Assembly: GCA_005223375.1 (NCBI GenBank)
Contig: RXOD01004555.1
Location: 1-20,521, forward strand
Length of the DNA stretch: 20,521 nucleotides
Direction: 5' to 3'
Source of the DNA: Amoebophrya sp. AT5.2
Lineage: Eukaryota; Sar; Dinophyceae; Syndiniales; Amoebophryaceae
Shown: positions 1-9,637 of the stretch, piece by piece
Numbering within the stretch: the stretch's first letter is position 1
Layout: every line of letters begins with the position of its first letter
The notes under the pieces: model-generated
The model's database searches: none
What the model saw: the letters and a program-made list of their open reading frames with translations, nothing else
What the model was told of the DNA's origin: nothing
Position numbers and translations under genes: made by a program

Positions 1-675
1 CGTCCGAAGAATTATCCGCATTAATGCACAGCCTCTAAGTATATTTCATTTGACTGTCTTGTTCAAGTTCACGAGGAAAACTACTGGACGCAGTGAGCAT
101 GCAGAACCACTTCTTCGGAAGCAAGAAGTGTGTGGCCCCCACGGAATGAGGCATGCCGCCCGCCCACGATAGAGCTACGATTGAACGCATGCTGAGACAG
201 AGTAGAGAGAAGGGCACCCGCACGCAACCTCCTGAAATGAAGGTTAGCTCTGACACTCACGGATGTTGGATCTAGAGAGAAAGAGAGAGAGAAAGGGCGC
301 GAATGGATTCCGACCGTAGTAGGCCTCTTTTCACACCGAAGCATCGAATCTGCCACGATGAACCAACGTACTTATTTTACGGAAAAAAATCACTGCAGCT
401 ACTCGCTTGCGACGACGGACCCAACGTCAACGAACTAACAGACACACTCACACCACGGATTCTTTATTGTTTAACGCACCATCATCACTCTGAATGGCGT
501 CATTTCGGAGCGGATCGGTAACGATTGGATTACACGGTGAAATCGGTGCGGCTCATTCTGTGCGTACCGCCACCATTACCCGACTGCAACCGATGTACGA
601 AGCAAAACTCTCTGTTCCGCCCATGGCGAGCTTACGAACCTTCTTTGATATATTCCGCGTGTGTGTCAGCGTACG
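1..675. other. No supported gene: 3' flank of the coiled-coil gene
   Basis: This stretch follows the TAA at 676 in the transcription direction. Short open frames exist on both strands, but none has a convincing composition, splice pattern or recognisable product. A purine-rich GA tract lies at 275–297. An ATG with MGGTESFASY… on the minus strand near 625 stays open only 23 codons. Confidence 0.55.
275..297. repeat. GA-rich simple repeat
   Basis: Interrupted AG dinucleotide tract on the plus strand (agagag aaagagagagagaaa). It is a short low-complexity microsatellite in the non-coding flank. Confidence 0.8.
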
Positions 676-3671
676 TTATCTCTTCTCATCCTCTGGATCC
701 GCAGTCAGGAACGCGCCCCCACTGGCGGCGGGGCTCGTCGCAGACGCTGCACTGTCAATTGGCGCAGAAGTCTCGTCAACATGAGGAGCTGCATTGTTCT
801 CAACTGCTGCTCCCTTCGCGCCCCCTCCTCGGGTGGCTCCGAACGCAGGAGCGCTTTGCCCATCGTCACCGGCCGCCTTCTTGTGTTCGGCAGTCGCACT
901 CGAGCTATCCTCGCGTCGCCCCGGGTCGCCTGCAACCCCTGCAACTGGTAACGCTCCTGCCTCAGCACCACCAGCACTCATTTTCATCCCTTCCACCACT
1001 TCCTCCTTCGATTGCGCGCGGGACGGGCTCCCGGACGGCCCGCCGTCCGACGGCGACAACAAATCTGCCTTCATCGCGTCGGCCACGACCGCGCCGTCCC
1101 GGCCGGCACCACCCACCGGCTCTCCCGGTTCGCCTTCCCTGCCCGCGAAATTCCCTCGTCCTGCCATGAAACCCTCGAAGTCCCGCCGCCGCGCCCGCTT
1201 CGACTCCGGACTAGTGAACAGCATTCGGCTCACGTCACGTGCCACCGACCCGCCGCCAGCGGCAGCGGCAGAAACACCACCAGAGGCCCCTCCGGGCAGC
1301 GCCGCCTTCGCCGGACTCGCGCCCACTACGTGGTCGGCAATCTTCGCCTTCCGGTTCTGCACCGCGATGTCTTCCTGGCACAGCAGACACAGGTATCCCC
1401 CCGGCACTGGCGGCCCGATGCCCTGCGTGAGCAGGAGCAGCTGCTGGTTCTCCTTCGTCAACGTGGCGATCTTCCGCTTCATCGCTCCGTTCTCCCTGTC
1501 CAGCACTTTGCTCCTCGCGGTTAGCTGCTGCGTCTGGAACTCGAAGTCGGCGGCGCGCTGCTGGTACAGCTCCTTCTCCCGTTTCTCGAACAAGTATTTC
1601 GACCGCATCTCGTCCAGCTCTCCCTGCAGCTTGCTGATTTTGGCCTTCAGCTGCTCCTCACGCCGCCGCGCTTCCTTTCGGTAGTCGTCGAACTCCTGCA
1701 GGATGCGCTCAATGCGCGGAAGCAGCACGTTGCGGATCTCGTGCTCGTGCGCGATGCGCTGCTTGGTCTGGAGCAGCAGCTCGTCGCCAGCCATACGCGT
1801 GCGCTCCGCAAAATGTTTCTTGCGCTCTGCGATGGTGAGGTATTTTCAGCGGTCGAGGTCGTGGGCATTTCCTTTCGAATGAATCGATCATACCAGCGGC
1901 ATTGGACGAGTCAGAGGTAAAGCAGCTCAGAAGCAACACAACTGAAAACATGGAGCTCTGGTTCTAGTTCAGAAGCAGCAATCGTGCCTGGACGGAGGAG
2001 ATCCGGGTCCAATGTGCATCCTACTTCAAATGTATTTTTTTAACGGTTTTCCTCGCATACTTCTTCTACGAACTATACCCACGTTGTATTCCAGTTGTTT
2101 TTCCAGTCTTGAGTTCGCTAGCTCCAAATCTGCGATGTAGTCGTTTAGTCTCCGCATCTCCTGCGCGTCCTCCTCGACTTTTTTCAGCGTGTCCGTGTGC
2201 TCCGCCGACAGCTTTCGGAACAGGAACGACGTTTCCCGCAGCTTATTCAGGACCAACGACTGCAGCGCGAACCGCAGAAGCGCTTCCTGCATCCAGCGTT
2301 CCAGCCGCACTCCCAGCGCGGCCACATTCGGAACATAGTTCCGTACTTTTCGCTCGATGCGTTCCAGCAGCTTCTTTGTTGTTTCCAGTTCCGCTTTTGT
2401 TTTCTTCAGATCCGCCTCTAGCCGCTTGTTCTCCTTCCTGAAGAATTCCAGCTCCTTTTTCGCCTCTTTCAGCTCCGCCTCGCACTTTTCCAGCGCGGGC
2501 AGCACCTCTCTCTCCAGCCGTTCCTTGAACTGCAGCAGGAAGTCGTGCATCGCGTTCGCCTCCACTGCGTCCTTCAGTGCCTGCTTTGTGTTCTCGACGT
2601 AGGTTTTCAGCACCTCGATGTCTCGCTCGTACTCTACGGTCCGCTTCCACTCCAGAAACACCTGCAACAAAAACCGCCGCTCGAAGTCGTCCAAAAAAAA
2701 CCCGTTCACAAAGTCCCGCCGCCGCCGCCGCCGAATCTTGATCCGCACCGCCTCGTTCTCGTCGTACGCCGCGAACACGTCGCACAGAGCGATCACGGAA
2801 AACCGGTCGGCGCTCAGCTGCGAGTAGATCTCGTTCAACTGCAGCCCGAGATCGGTGAGCACCTGGATCATGTCGGTGAGCACCGACTGGAACCGGATGG
2901 AGATCGCGCGCTCGGGGTACTTGAGCCAGGTGCGCATGCGCACCGCCACCTGCTCCGGCCGCATCGAAATCAAGTCGGGCTCCACCTCGGCGTCCGGCAG
3001 CCCGCCGTCCAAAAGCCACGTGTGCCAAAACACCGGACTCGACCTGAAGGAAAAAGAGCCGAGCGAGCAGATTGATCTAGAAGTACTGAGATATTGAACA
3101 TTATCCTTGCGGCTATTGAAGAGTAGCACTTCCTATGGGGCACGCGGAGTTTGGGCTATATCTACAAAAACAAAGCATAAGAAAGGTGCCAAACACGCGC
3201 AGCACGCAAGCGAATCAATGCGAAGAGGAAGACGACCTTTTGCTTTGTTTTCCTACGTCGCAGAGCAGTCGCTGTGTTGATCAACATGATACGTATCTAT
3301 ACGTACGCGTAGTACTTCTATCGAAATCAAGATACTATCAGTGAGTGCCATTCCTTGATATCCAGAAGGATGCGGCGACAGTGCTCGAAGTGCTGCCGGT
3401 GCGGGTGGCGCAGGTGCGGTCGGAGCTCGGGGTTGTCGTCGATGATGGCTTTCACATACGCTACCTTGGTTTGGTACTGCACGATGGCAGGGCGGTCCAC
3501 GTTGCTCAGCTGCATGATACAAATCTTGTTGCCGTTTGTCTGCTTCCTGTTGGATCCCCCCGTGCGTCGCTACCGAACGAGGTCGTCAGGTTGTCGTCGC
3601 TAGGCAACTGCGTTCATACTCACAAGAGACGCTACTTCCGCTACGTATTTAAATTCATGGCTTGCCTTCAT
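676..3671 (-). CDS. Coiled-coil protein, four-exon model, family not recognised
   Basis: I propose exons 3671–3624, 3539–3349, 3043–2079 and 1826–676, giving about 784 aa with stop TAA. Exon 3 (…LEYNV) ends in phase 1 at donor GTATAG. The frame upstream of the ATG at 1794 stays open and coding-like (ERKKHFAERTR) to acceptor ATCGCAG, also phase 1, so two apparently separate genes read through as one long coiled coil. Seen: a globular helical region at about residues 80–180, a six-arginine run near 184–189, coiled coil from about 215 to 535, then a CxxC pair (about 548/551) with a His near 567, and an Ala/Gly/Pro/Ser-rich tail. Weak points: the junction of exons 2 and 3 needs a GC donor at 3348 (the nearby GT donor GTATCT is out of phase), and the 16-residue first exon (MKASHEFKYV…) is inferred; the start could be the ATG at 3515. 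If the join at 2079/1826 is wrong there are two genes, 1794–676 and one ending at 2026. A cytoskeletal or centrosomal role is only a guess from the coiled coil. Confidence 0.6.
2716..2733. repeat. CCG trinucleotide run inside coding exon
   Basis: Six tandem CCG units on the plus strand read as CGG on the minus strand and encode most of a six-arginine run in the coiled-coil protein. The unit is in frame, so length changes would only alter the number of arginines. Confidence 0.8.
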
Positions 3672-4829
3672 CCCGTTGGGAGAGGTACCGCCTGTTGCCA
3701 CCCTAAATTCATGTCGTGTGTCCTCGGTAGCGCAGCTGGCTCGAGATGGGCGCGGTAGCGCGCGGGCCGTGTAGGTGAACCAAGGAAGTACGCGACGAAC
3801 CAGACCTCCGAACAAAAATCTTCAAAACGCATCTCGCTCTCCGAACACAGACCTTCTCCGGTCCATCGTATCAATCCATTCCCATACTTACATACTTACA
3901 TCTTAAACCCGAAGCACTAGCTGCGACCTCAGGCTGAGCGCGGTGGGCACTGCGTGAGACGGTTTCCAAATTTTTCCCTCGTCCCGGCAGATGCGGGTTT
4001 CGTCCTGTGGATTCATTGTGTCTGACTTACAGCATCCATAGGGTAGGATTTATCTTCGGGTGAGCGTGAGATGAGGCGAATTTAATGCAAAAATTCCCTG
4101 GAATGGGCATGGTCACATGCATCACCTTTTGCGCTTCGGGGCGCAGTACCTGCAACTCACAACGAGCATGCACTTGAAACCGTAGCCGTTTTTTCTACAC
4201 AGCGCGTTCGCAATCACATTACCGAACTAAGCAACCGCTACCGCGAGGAAATGGAAAACATTTTTTTTACTTAGTAAAAACTATCTTCATCATCTTTTTC
4301 TTCACGAAAAAAGGCGAAACAATTTGTTCTTGATGGGGAATGGGGACCAAAAATATTTCAAGCTCGAAAGGGCCGTCCTGACTTACACTTAGTCTATGAT
4401 GATCTCTGTGCTCTACTTTAACTTTCAGCTTTATCCCAGAACTGCCAGCTCTCGTCGCCTTGTTACAATTTCAGCGACGGAAAATAAAGTGCGAAGGCAG
4501 AGGATACTTTTAAGTGTTCTCAAAGTAAGCAGGATAGTACACGAGCAGTACGAGTACAAATCAATCCAAAAGTCAGAACTTCAAGCGCATTGATTTCCGC
4601 GCCGGTTCATGGGTCAGAAGCTCGCGCATCTGCAGCCCACAAAACCGAAACATGAGGTAAAAAGATACAAAGTTCAGTCCTTGACCGCGAACGCTTCTCC
4701 TTCAATGAGAAACGACGTCCCTCATGCTGATTTCGTCTTAAAGTGTACTTTCTTACCGTCCTTAAGTTTCAGCGACAATGAATGTGGACCATCGAAGATT
4801 TTTTCTTCGTCGACGTCTCACGATCGCCA
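3672..4829. other. Intergenic stretch, no supported gene
   Basis: This is 1.16 kb between the stop of the membrane-protein gene (4830) and the proposed start of the coiled-coil gene (3671). It is AT-rich towards 4200–4600, with a T-rich tract at 4260–4270. A minus-strand frame at 3874–3668 (MRFEDFCSEV… within it) overlaps the proposed first exon of the downstream gene in another frame and is more likely 5' flank. Plus-strand frames at 4396–4593 and 4609–5127 have no support. A string resembling the start of the dinoflagellate spliced leader lies at 4179–4187. Confidence 0.5.
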
Positions 4830-5770
4830 TCACGCGTTGATTTCCGGCGGTGGGGTTTCCAGATCGGATCCTTTGATCGACTTTTCGGAACCGCTGCTTC
4901 GCAAAAACGTCCAGCCCTGGTCACTCCGCACACGCTTCATGAGCCCCCGGCAGGCCTCCGTAGCACCTGTTTCGAATAGGGGACGAGGGTCGTACGTGGT
5001 GCGGTACAAAATCATGTTGATGCTGATCTTCGATGATAATCAGCTACCGGTGAACCTAAAGAACGACGACCTCGGGTGGGTGTACGTAGTAAAACACAAG
5101 CGCCGAAGCAGAGCCCAAAAAATCTGAGAGGATCGATACCGTCCTTCAGGTCTTTGACGCTTGATTTGTTCCACATCTCCCGTACTGGCGCCAGCACGTT
5201 TTTCTGCATCATTGCCTGCTGTTCCGCCGCCGCGCTTTTTGCTTCCTCCCACGTCGGCGTGCGGATGTGGACGAACGAACTTTCCACAATGTCGTTCAGC
5301 TGGGGCGGCAGCACATCGTACTTCTGCGCGACGAGAATGGTCGCGATTGCCGACGCCGCGGTGACCGCTAGGACCGCCGCGATCGCGGTCGCGTGAGAGC
5401 ACCCCCCGGCGGAAGAGGAAGAGGAACCGCACTGGTCGCTCGCCGCCAGCGCCGAGCAGGCACCGTCAGATCCGGAGCTGCAGGACAACGTGCAGATACT
5501 GCTCGGTCCTCCGAAGAGGAGCGCGGTGAGCTTCTGCCCGAACAGCCAGGACTGACCGGTCGCAGCGCTCGTCCACGTTGCGTCCGCCATCGGCGGGAGC
5601 TGTGCGCGCGCGATTCTGGTTTGCAGCGTGGGAGACAGCCCGCGCGCGAGGTCCTGCGGAAGCTCGGTGCAGTCGGCGTAGGCGTAGAGAGCCCAGGCCG
5701 CGGCGAGGTGCGGCTCGACCGTGGCAGGATCGACTATGTGAATCTTGGGTGGCGCGGCGACGACCTCCAT
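4830..5770 (-). CDS. Single-pass membrane protein with Cys-rich stretch, unknown function
   Basis: The first in-frame ATG is at 5770 (MEVVAAPPKI); the frame is open a further ~110 nt upstream without another ATG. Preferred exons are 5770–5140 and 4966–4830, joined by a 173-nt GT–AG intron in phase 1 (donor GTATCG, acceptor CGAAACAG), giving about 255 aa ending TPPPEINA. Seen: an amphipathic N-terminal half, five cysteines within residues 93–124 set in Ser/Gly/Ala, then a hydrophobic Ala/Val/Ile segment at about 129–148 that fits one membrane helix, then a soluble helical region with WEEAK and a basic C-terminal exon. Alternative splices would keep more of the second exon (…MILYRTTYDPRP…), for example a short GT–AG intron from GTTTTA to ATCGAAG. 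I do not recognise the family. There is no clear N-terminal signal peptide, so topology is open. It lies 212 nt downstream of the preceding gene on the same strand. Confidence 0.65.
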
Positions 5771-5982
5771 CTGCGCAGCGCGGCCGACGCCGTCGGAGCA
5801 GGACACTTTCGAAGCCCGCGCATGCTCGTAGGCGGAAACCGACCTCGCGGCACGGCGCTGAGGTAATCGACGAAGAAAGCCAAAGCTTGTTTAAAATATA
5901 GTGCTCAGTAGGTGATGGGCGGATGACTTGTTGTTGACAGCGTCACATTCATTGATTCTGTATTGAAACAAATTAATACGTC

Positions 5983-6695
5983 TTAAATGTTCAATACCGC
6001 TTGCAGTCCTTCCTTGTACTTTTCGGTGGCGTCTACGAGCATGCGCAGGTGGTCCGGATGACGCTCCTGGGCTTTTCCGAGTAATTCGGCGTACCCCTGC
6101 ACGTGCTCGTGGTCACTTAATTGATTTGCAAGGACCACCAGCCGCTGCAGCTGCTTTCCGTCGACCGTGTCATCCTCGGTGCGGATTTTACGCAACTCTT
6201 GCTCGAGCTGTAACCTTGCCAACTTGCCGGAGTGGGTCTGGAGATTGATGTGCATGTGGGTTCGTTTGCTATGTCACAGCAGTGAGTTCTGACCTCATCA
6301 TGTATCGATGTCGCAAGAAGTTGCCTATGCTTTGCAAGAATGACTGTGCCTGCAACTGCATGTGAACCGTCCATCAAAATGAAACCTACATACAGAGACA
6401 CACTGAAGTATAAAATCGACCACGAGAATGGAGGAAAAAGATGAATGAACAACTGTACCCCCCAGAAGTCTGCGACTTTCGCGACGAATCCGACGGTTTG
6501 CGTGGTGGTGGCGGGCGAGGCTCCCAGCACGTTGCTGGAGAGAGCAGCGAGCGCCTCCGCGACCAACAGGGGCCCTAGCTGGCCGGCGGTTTCCTCCTGC
6601 TGCAGAGCGTGGTAGCCCACCGCACCCGCGACCACTGATCCCGCATAAGGCGCACCGCGCCGAAGAACCAGACGTGGCGCAGATGCAGAAAACAT
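5983..6695 (-). CDS. Small two-exon protein, possibly mitochondrial, unknown function
   Basis: Exons 6695–6459 and 6237–5983 are joined in phase 0 by a 221-nt intron with donor GTACAG and acceptor ATCTCCAG, giving 163 aa. The ATG at 6695 (MFSASAPRLVLRRG) is the first in frame. The start is rich in Arg, Ala and Ser with no acidic residue for about 30 positions, followed by a small-residue hydrophobic patch (SVVAGAVGY), as in mitochondrial presequences; that is an inference from composition. The second exon is soluble and helical, with charged heptad-like stretches (LARLQLEQEL, LVVLANQLSD) and ends …GLQAVLNI. It could be a subunit of a mitochondrial complex, but I recognise no family. Exon codon use is GC-rich and unlike the intron, which supports the exon boundaries. 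Confidence 0.75.
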
Positions 6696-7612
6696 AATGA
6701 GTAGTTTAGTAGTCCTCAAAGCCAACGAAGTAGGGTTGTAGTTGATGTTCCGGTGTGTATTCGGAGAGACTCAAGTAACGCGACCGGGACCGGGAGTTTA
6801 GTTGTAATTTCAGATGTAGTATCAATCAAGTATAGTATAGTGCTACAACAATAGATGGAGTACGTTTGAGGAAACAGGTGATACAACTAGCTCGAGTTCT
6901 TCAACATACAAACGCAGCGAATTCTTCAAAAGTTTATATTTCATACACGTTGAATTCAAAAAAACTAGCTCGTGGTGACAGAGTGACAACCACCGATAAA
7001 GTAAACCCAGCGATTGGTCTTTCGCGTAGGATCAACACGGGGTTGGTCGACTTTTTATTTTTTACAGCAATGCATAGGGAAGGAGGATCGGTTCCAAAAT
7101 TTGCCCTGCAAATTTCATACAATCCATCAAAAAGCAGTGAGTATCCCTGTTGGCAGCCCTTGCCGCTTTGCGTTTTTTTCTCAGGCTCCCACCGAAGTGT
7201 CTTCTTCTTTTCCATCTCTCTTCGCTCCTCAAAAGGATCGCGTTTATCTGGCTACATCACGAGGAAGATCATCACATCTCGTTTTGATACGCTCGATGAG
7301 CGGAAATCAAAATTGCCGTGGCACAAGAACTCATTCATTGCGGACCGCAAGATCCCGTCAAGGAAGCACAGAACTCTTTGAAATCATGGAAAAGAACAGA
7401 AACAAAGGTCTTTCGAGTCCTCTAGCAAGTAACCGCAACGGCAGGAGAAGATCGCGTTCGTATTCATTGGGACAACTCAGTACAAGTACGTCCAAGCAGC
7501 TTCTTGCACCGCGAAAGGGTCAGAGAATGGAGTCGCGTCGTGTCACGTCGGGAAAGCAGAATCAATGTTGAATGAGAAGGCCCTCAACGCTGGTAGAACA
7601 TTGCCATCCACC
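6696..7612. other. Intergenic stretch with conflicting weak signals
   Basis: This is about 0.9 kb between the pinin stop and the start of the 163-aa gene. It holds the doubtful minus-strand frame at 6934–7251 and, on the plus strand, intron-like signals: GTGAGTATCC at 7137 followed by a T-rich tract and TCTCAG ending at 7184, and another T-rich ACAG ending at 7069. Plus-strand frames to 7381 and 7571 are Ser/Arg-rich and unrecognised. Neither strand is convincing. Confidence 0.5.
6934..7215 (-). CDS. Doubtful small ORF or exon
   Basis: A 93-codon frame starts at a true ATG (MEKKKTLRWEPEKK) and ends in TAA at 6934. The frame stays open upstream to 7251, directly after an acceptor-like GATGTAG, so it may be the last exon of a gene whose first exon is just upstream (an ATG at about 7364, MNEFLCHGNF, is one candidate). 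The N-terminal part is charged and plausible; the C-terminal part is hydrophobic with TLSVVVTL. Against it: the stretch is much AT-richer than the neighbouring exons, no family is recognised, and the plus strand across it carries good intron signals (7137–7184). It may simply be intergenic. Confidence 0.25.
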   Translation of the reverse strand: MEKKKTLRWEPEKKTQSGKGCQQGYSLLFDGLYEICRANFGTDPPSLCIAVKNKKSTNPVLILRERPIAGFTLSVVVTLSPRASFFEFNVYEI

Positions 7613-9490
7613 TCATCTGCGTCGCTTCAATAGTGGCGGATTTCCGCTTCGGGGGATGTCGTCTTCATCTGGGCTGTTTCGTCGCCGCAGAACGACTCCA
7701 GGCTTCTGTTGTATTTGTATTTTTTTATAGTGTTCTTGTTTTTTCATTTTTTTATCTGTGACAAGTGTCCACCACCGAGCACGATTGCATTACGTGCGGG
7801 AGACAACGCATGGGCGAGCACATCAATGTCGTTGTAGTTGTAGTTCAAAGTCAAAACTAAAACATAAACCGTAAGCAACAGAAATAGCATCTCTATTAAG
7901 GAAAGGTCATCTCTACTCAGCAATACCTCGCTCGCCAACCTCGATTCCGCCTGTTGCCTCGAGCGGAGCTGCAGTCTCCCTCCGCCCCCTCCATTTGCGA
8001 CGTGGCTCCCGCCCAGATGACCTCCAGGGGCGTCGCCAACCCCATTCGCCCTCCCGCCACCGCCTTTGCCTTCGGTATCCATGAAGAGTTCCTCGTCTTC
8101 CAGCCCACTGATTTCGCCCCCCTCTGACCTCGACCCCACACTCTCGTCAAGGTGCTCCAGCGACAAAGTGTCTGCCAGACTCGCGATTTTCTTGTCTATT
8201 TGCACGCGCGACTCCTGCAGGAGCTTTTCGGTTTTGTGCGAGTGCTTCTTCGGCAGGTAGAAGATCGTCGGCCCACCCGAGGTGGTGCGCAAAAAGTTTC
8301 GCATGTGGGCATAGTGCTTCTCCAAACGCGCACGAAGATCCAGAATGTCTTGCCGCTCGCGTTGCTTCTCCTTCAGCCGGTGCTCCCTCTCCTTTCGCTT
8401 GCGAAGGAGCTCCTCCTCCCGTCGCTGCTTCTTCTCGCGCTCGATATTCTCCTCGCGCTTCATCCGGGCGAGGCTGGGAAAGCAAGACAAGTTCAAGGTG
8501 CAGTTGTACACGACGAAGTACAGCCAGGCATTGCCATCATGATCATGATATTGAGGCAAGCTGTAGCTGGTTCTGCTCTACTTATGCAAGCAATCTATTT
8601 CTTTCTGCAGCTGGACCACAACGATACTAAAACCAACCACGCACCAAAGAAGCCTGAAGACAATGATAGTTGTTGTACGTGTAACCTACTACACCTCCTA
8701 GTACTACTGAAAAAAATAAAACAACTAGATTGATAGTACTTCGCTTTGACTCTTTCACTATTTTCCTTCGATTTATCCTGACCCCTGGTGTCTTCTTCCC
8801 CCTCCTTCTTCGCTTTGTTCAGGTGGCCCTTTAGCATCTTGAAAATATTGAGGTCCCGCTTCTGCACTTCCTGTCTCGGTCGCGCGAAGCTCTGCAGCAA
8901 GTTATTTCCCTGACCTCCACCTCGCCCGCTGCCGTTCATCGGCGCTGCCGGCGTCAGTACCACTTTCCCCTTGTTGTTCGCAGCTGCCACGTCGCTTGCG
9001 GAGGAGAGCTGCAGCCCACCTCCTCCGTTCGAAATTGCCACTCCTGTCGTGCCCTCCTTGTTTCCGTCATTGTCCTTGTTCGTCCCAGTCCCTGGATGGT
9101 CCTCCTCCGCAAAATCTAGGTCGGCGTGCTCCTCTGAATTTGACGAGCTGTTCAAGAGCTGCCCAGCGTCGTCGCCGTTCCCGTCAGACCCACCTGGGGG
9201 AACCTGAAGTATGGGTCATACATTCGATTCACTGCACAAAAATTTCTATCGATTAACTTTGTCGTGACGGGCTCCCAGAGAAACAAATTGGAAGTACCGC
9301 CTCTAGTCCTAGTGGAAATGGAAAACGAAAAGTGACGGCCTTAGTCACCCTCACCCACTGACCAGGGAGTACTACTAGAATTTTAGATTGAAAGCTGAAG
9401 AACCAAAGTTGGTAAGCGCGATACATATAATTGTAGTTGTACGTCAACGTCTAGTCCACTGTCCGGCTGAGCGCTTTCCTCTTTCGCCAT
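7613..9490 (-). CDS. PNN: Pinin homologue (splicing / exon-junction complex factor)
   Basis: Four exons, 9490–9443, 9203–8740, 8473–7927 and 7705–7613, give 383 aa; all introns are GT–AG (donors GTACAA, GTACTA, GTATTG) and phases agree (0, 2, 0). The pinin/SDK/memA region spans about residues 124–265: an N-terminal motif (RDLNIFKMLKGHL), a long Arg/Glu/Lys helix (about 172–220), and the conserved block HYAHMRNFLRTT, FYLPKKHSHKTEKLL, which parallels human pinin's KYIRTK…LFYIPG…TQKLIEES. Known for the family: pinin is a nuclear protein that binds RNPS1 and SAP18 (PSAP complex) and acts at the exon-junction complex in splicing. Here an acidic Gly/Ser linker follows, then a basic tail from the last exon (GVVLRRRNSP…LLKRRR). 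The last junction has an alternative (donor GTAGAG at 7916, acceptor at 7756) that would keep extra lysine-rich residues and the same stop. It is shorter than vertebrate pinin (about 700 aa), lacking the long C-terminal RS region. Confidence 0.88.
8536..8549. repeat. 14-bp perfect palindrome in pinin intron 2
   Basis: The bases ATCATGATCATGAT equal their own reverse complement. It sits inside the second intron of the pinin gene, 62 nt from the acceptor. No function is indicated. Confidence 0.85.
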
Positions 9491-9637
9491 ACTGATGCTA
9501 CGCCTCTAGTGGTCCTACGTACGGTACCTACTAGCACACTGACTTAGAAAAAGGCAAAGGCTTGTTTTTGTTACAATTTCGTCAGCGAACGTGTGCAACG
9601 AGTACGTAAGGCGCTGCCTTTACTTTCTTAGTACAAC

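Noticed and set aside
794..1684. Open plus-strand frame of 296 codons
   Set aside because: It is antisense to the last exon of the coiled-coil gene. Its Pro/Ser/Arg-rich composition is what the complement of a GC-rich coding exon gives, and it has no recognisable motif.
1709..1951. Signal-peptide-like start (MFSVVLLLSC…) as the first exon of a separate gene
   Set aside because: It can splice in phase 1 to the exon at 1826, but a secretory signal on a coiled-coil protein is unlikely. Joining to the upstream coiled-coil exon explains the same acceptor better.
3880..4240. Possible snRNA or tRNA in the intergenic stretch
   Set aside because: A TACTTACAT repeat recalls the U1 5' end and a GCGC…GCGC hairpin is present, but I could not form a cloverleaf or find the conserved snRNA motifs.
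4609..5127. Plus-strand frame of 172 codons
   Set aside because: It straddles intergenic DNA and the second exon of the membrane-protein gene in antisense. Composition changes along it and there is no family match.
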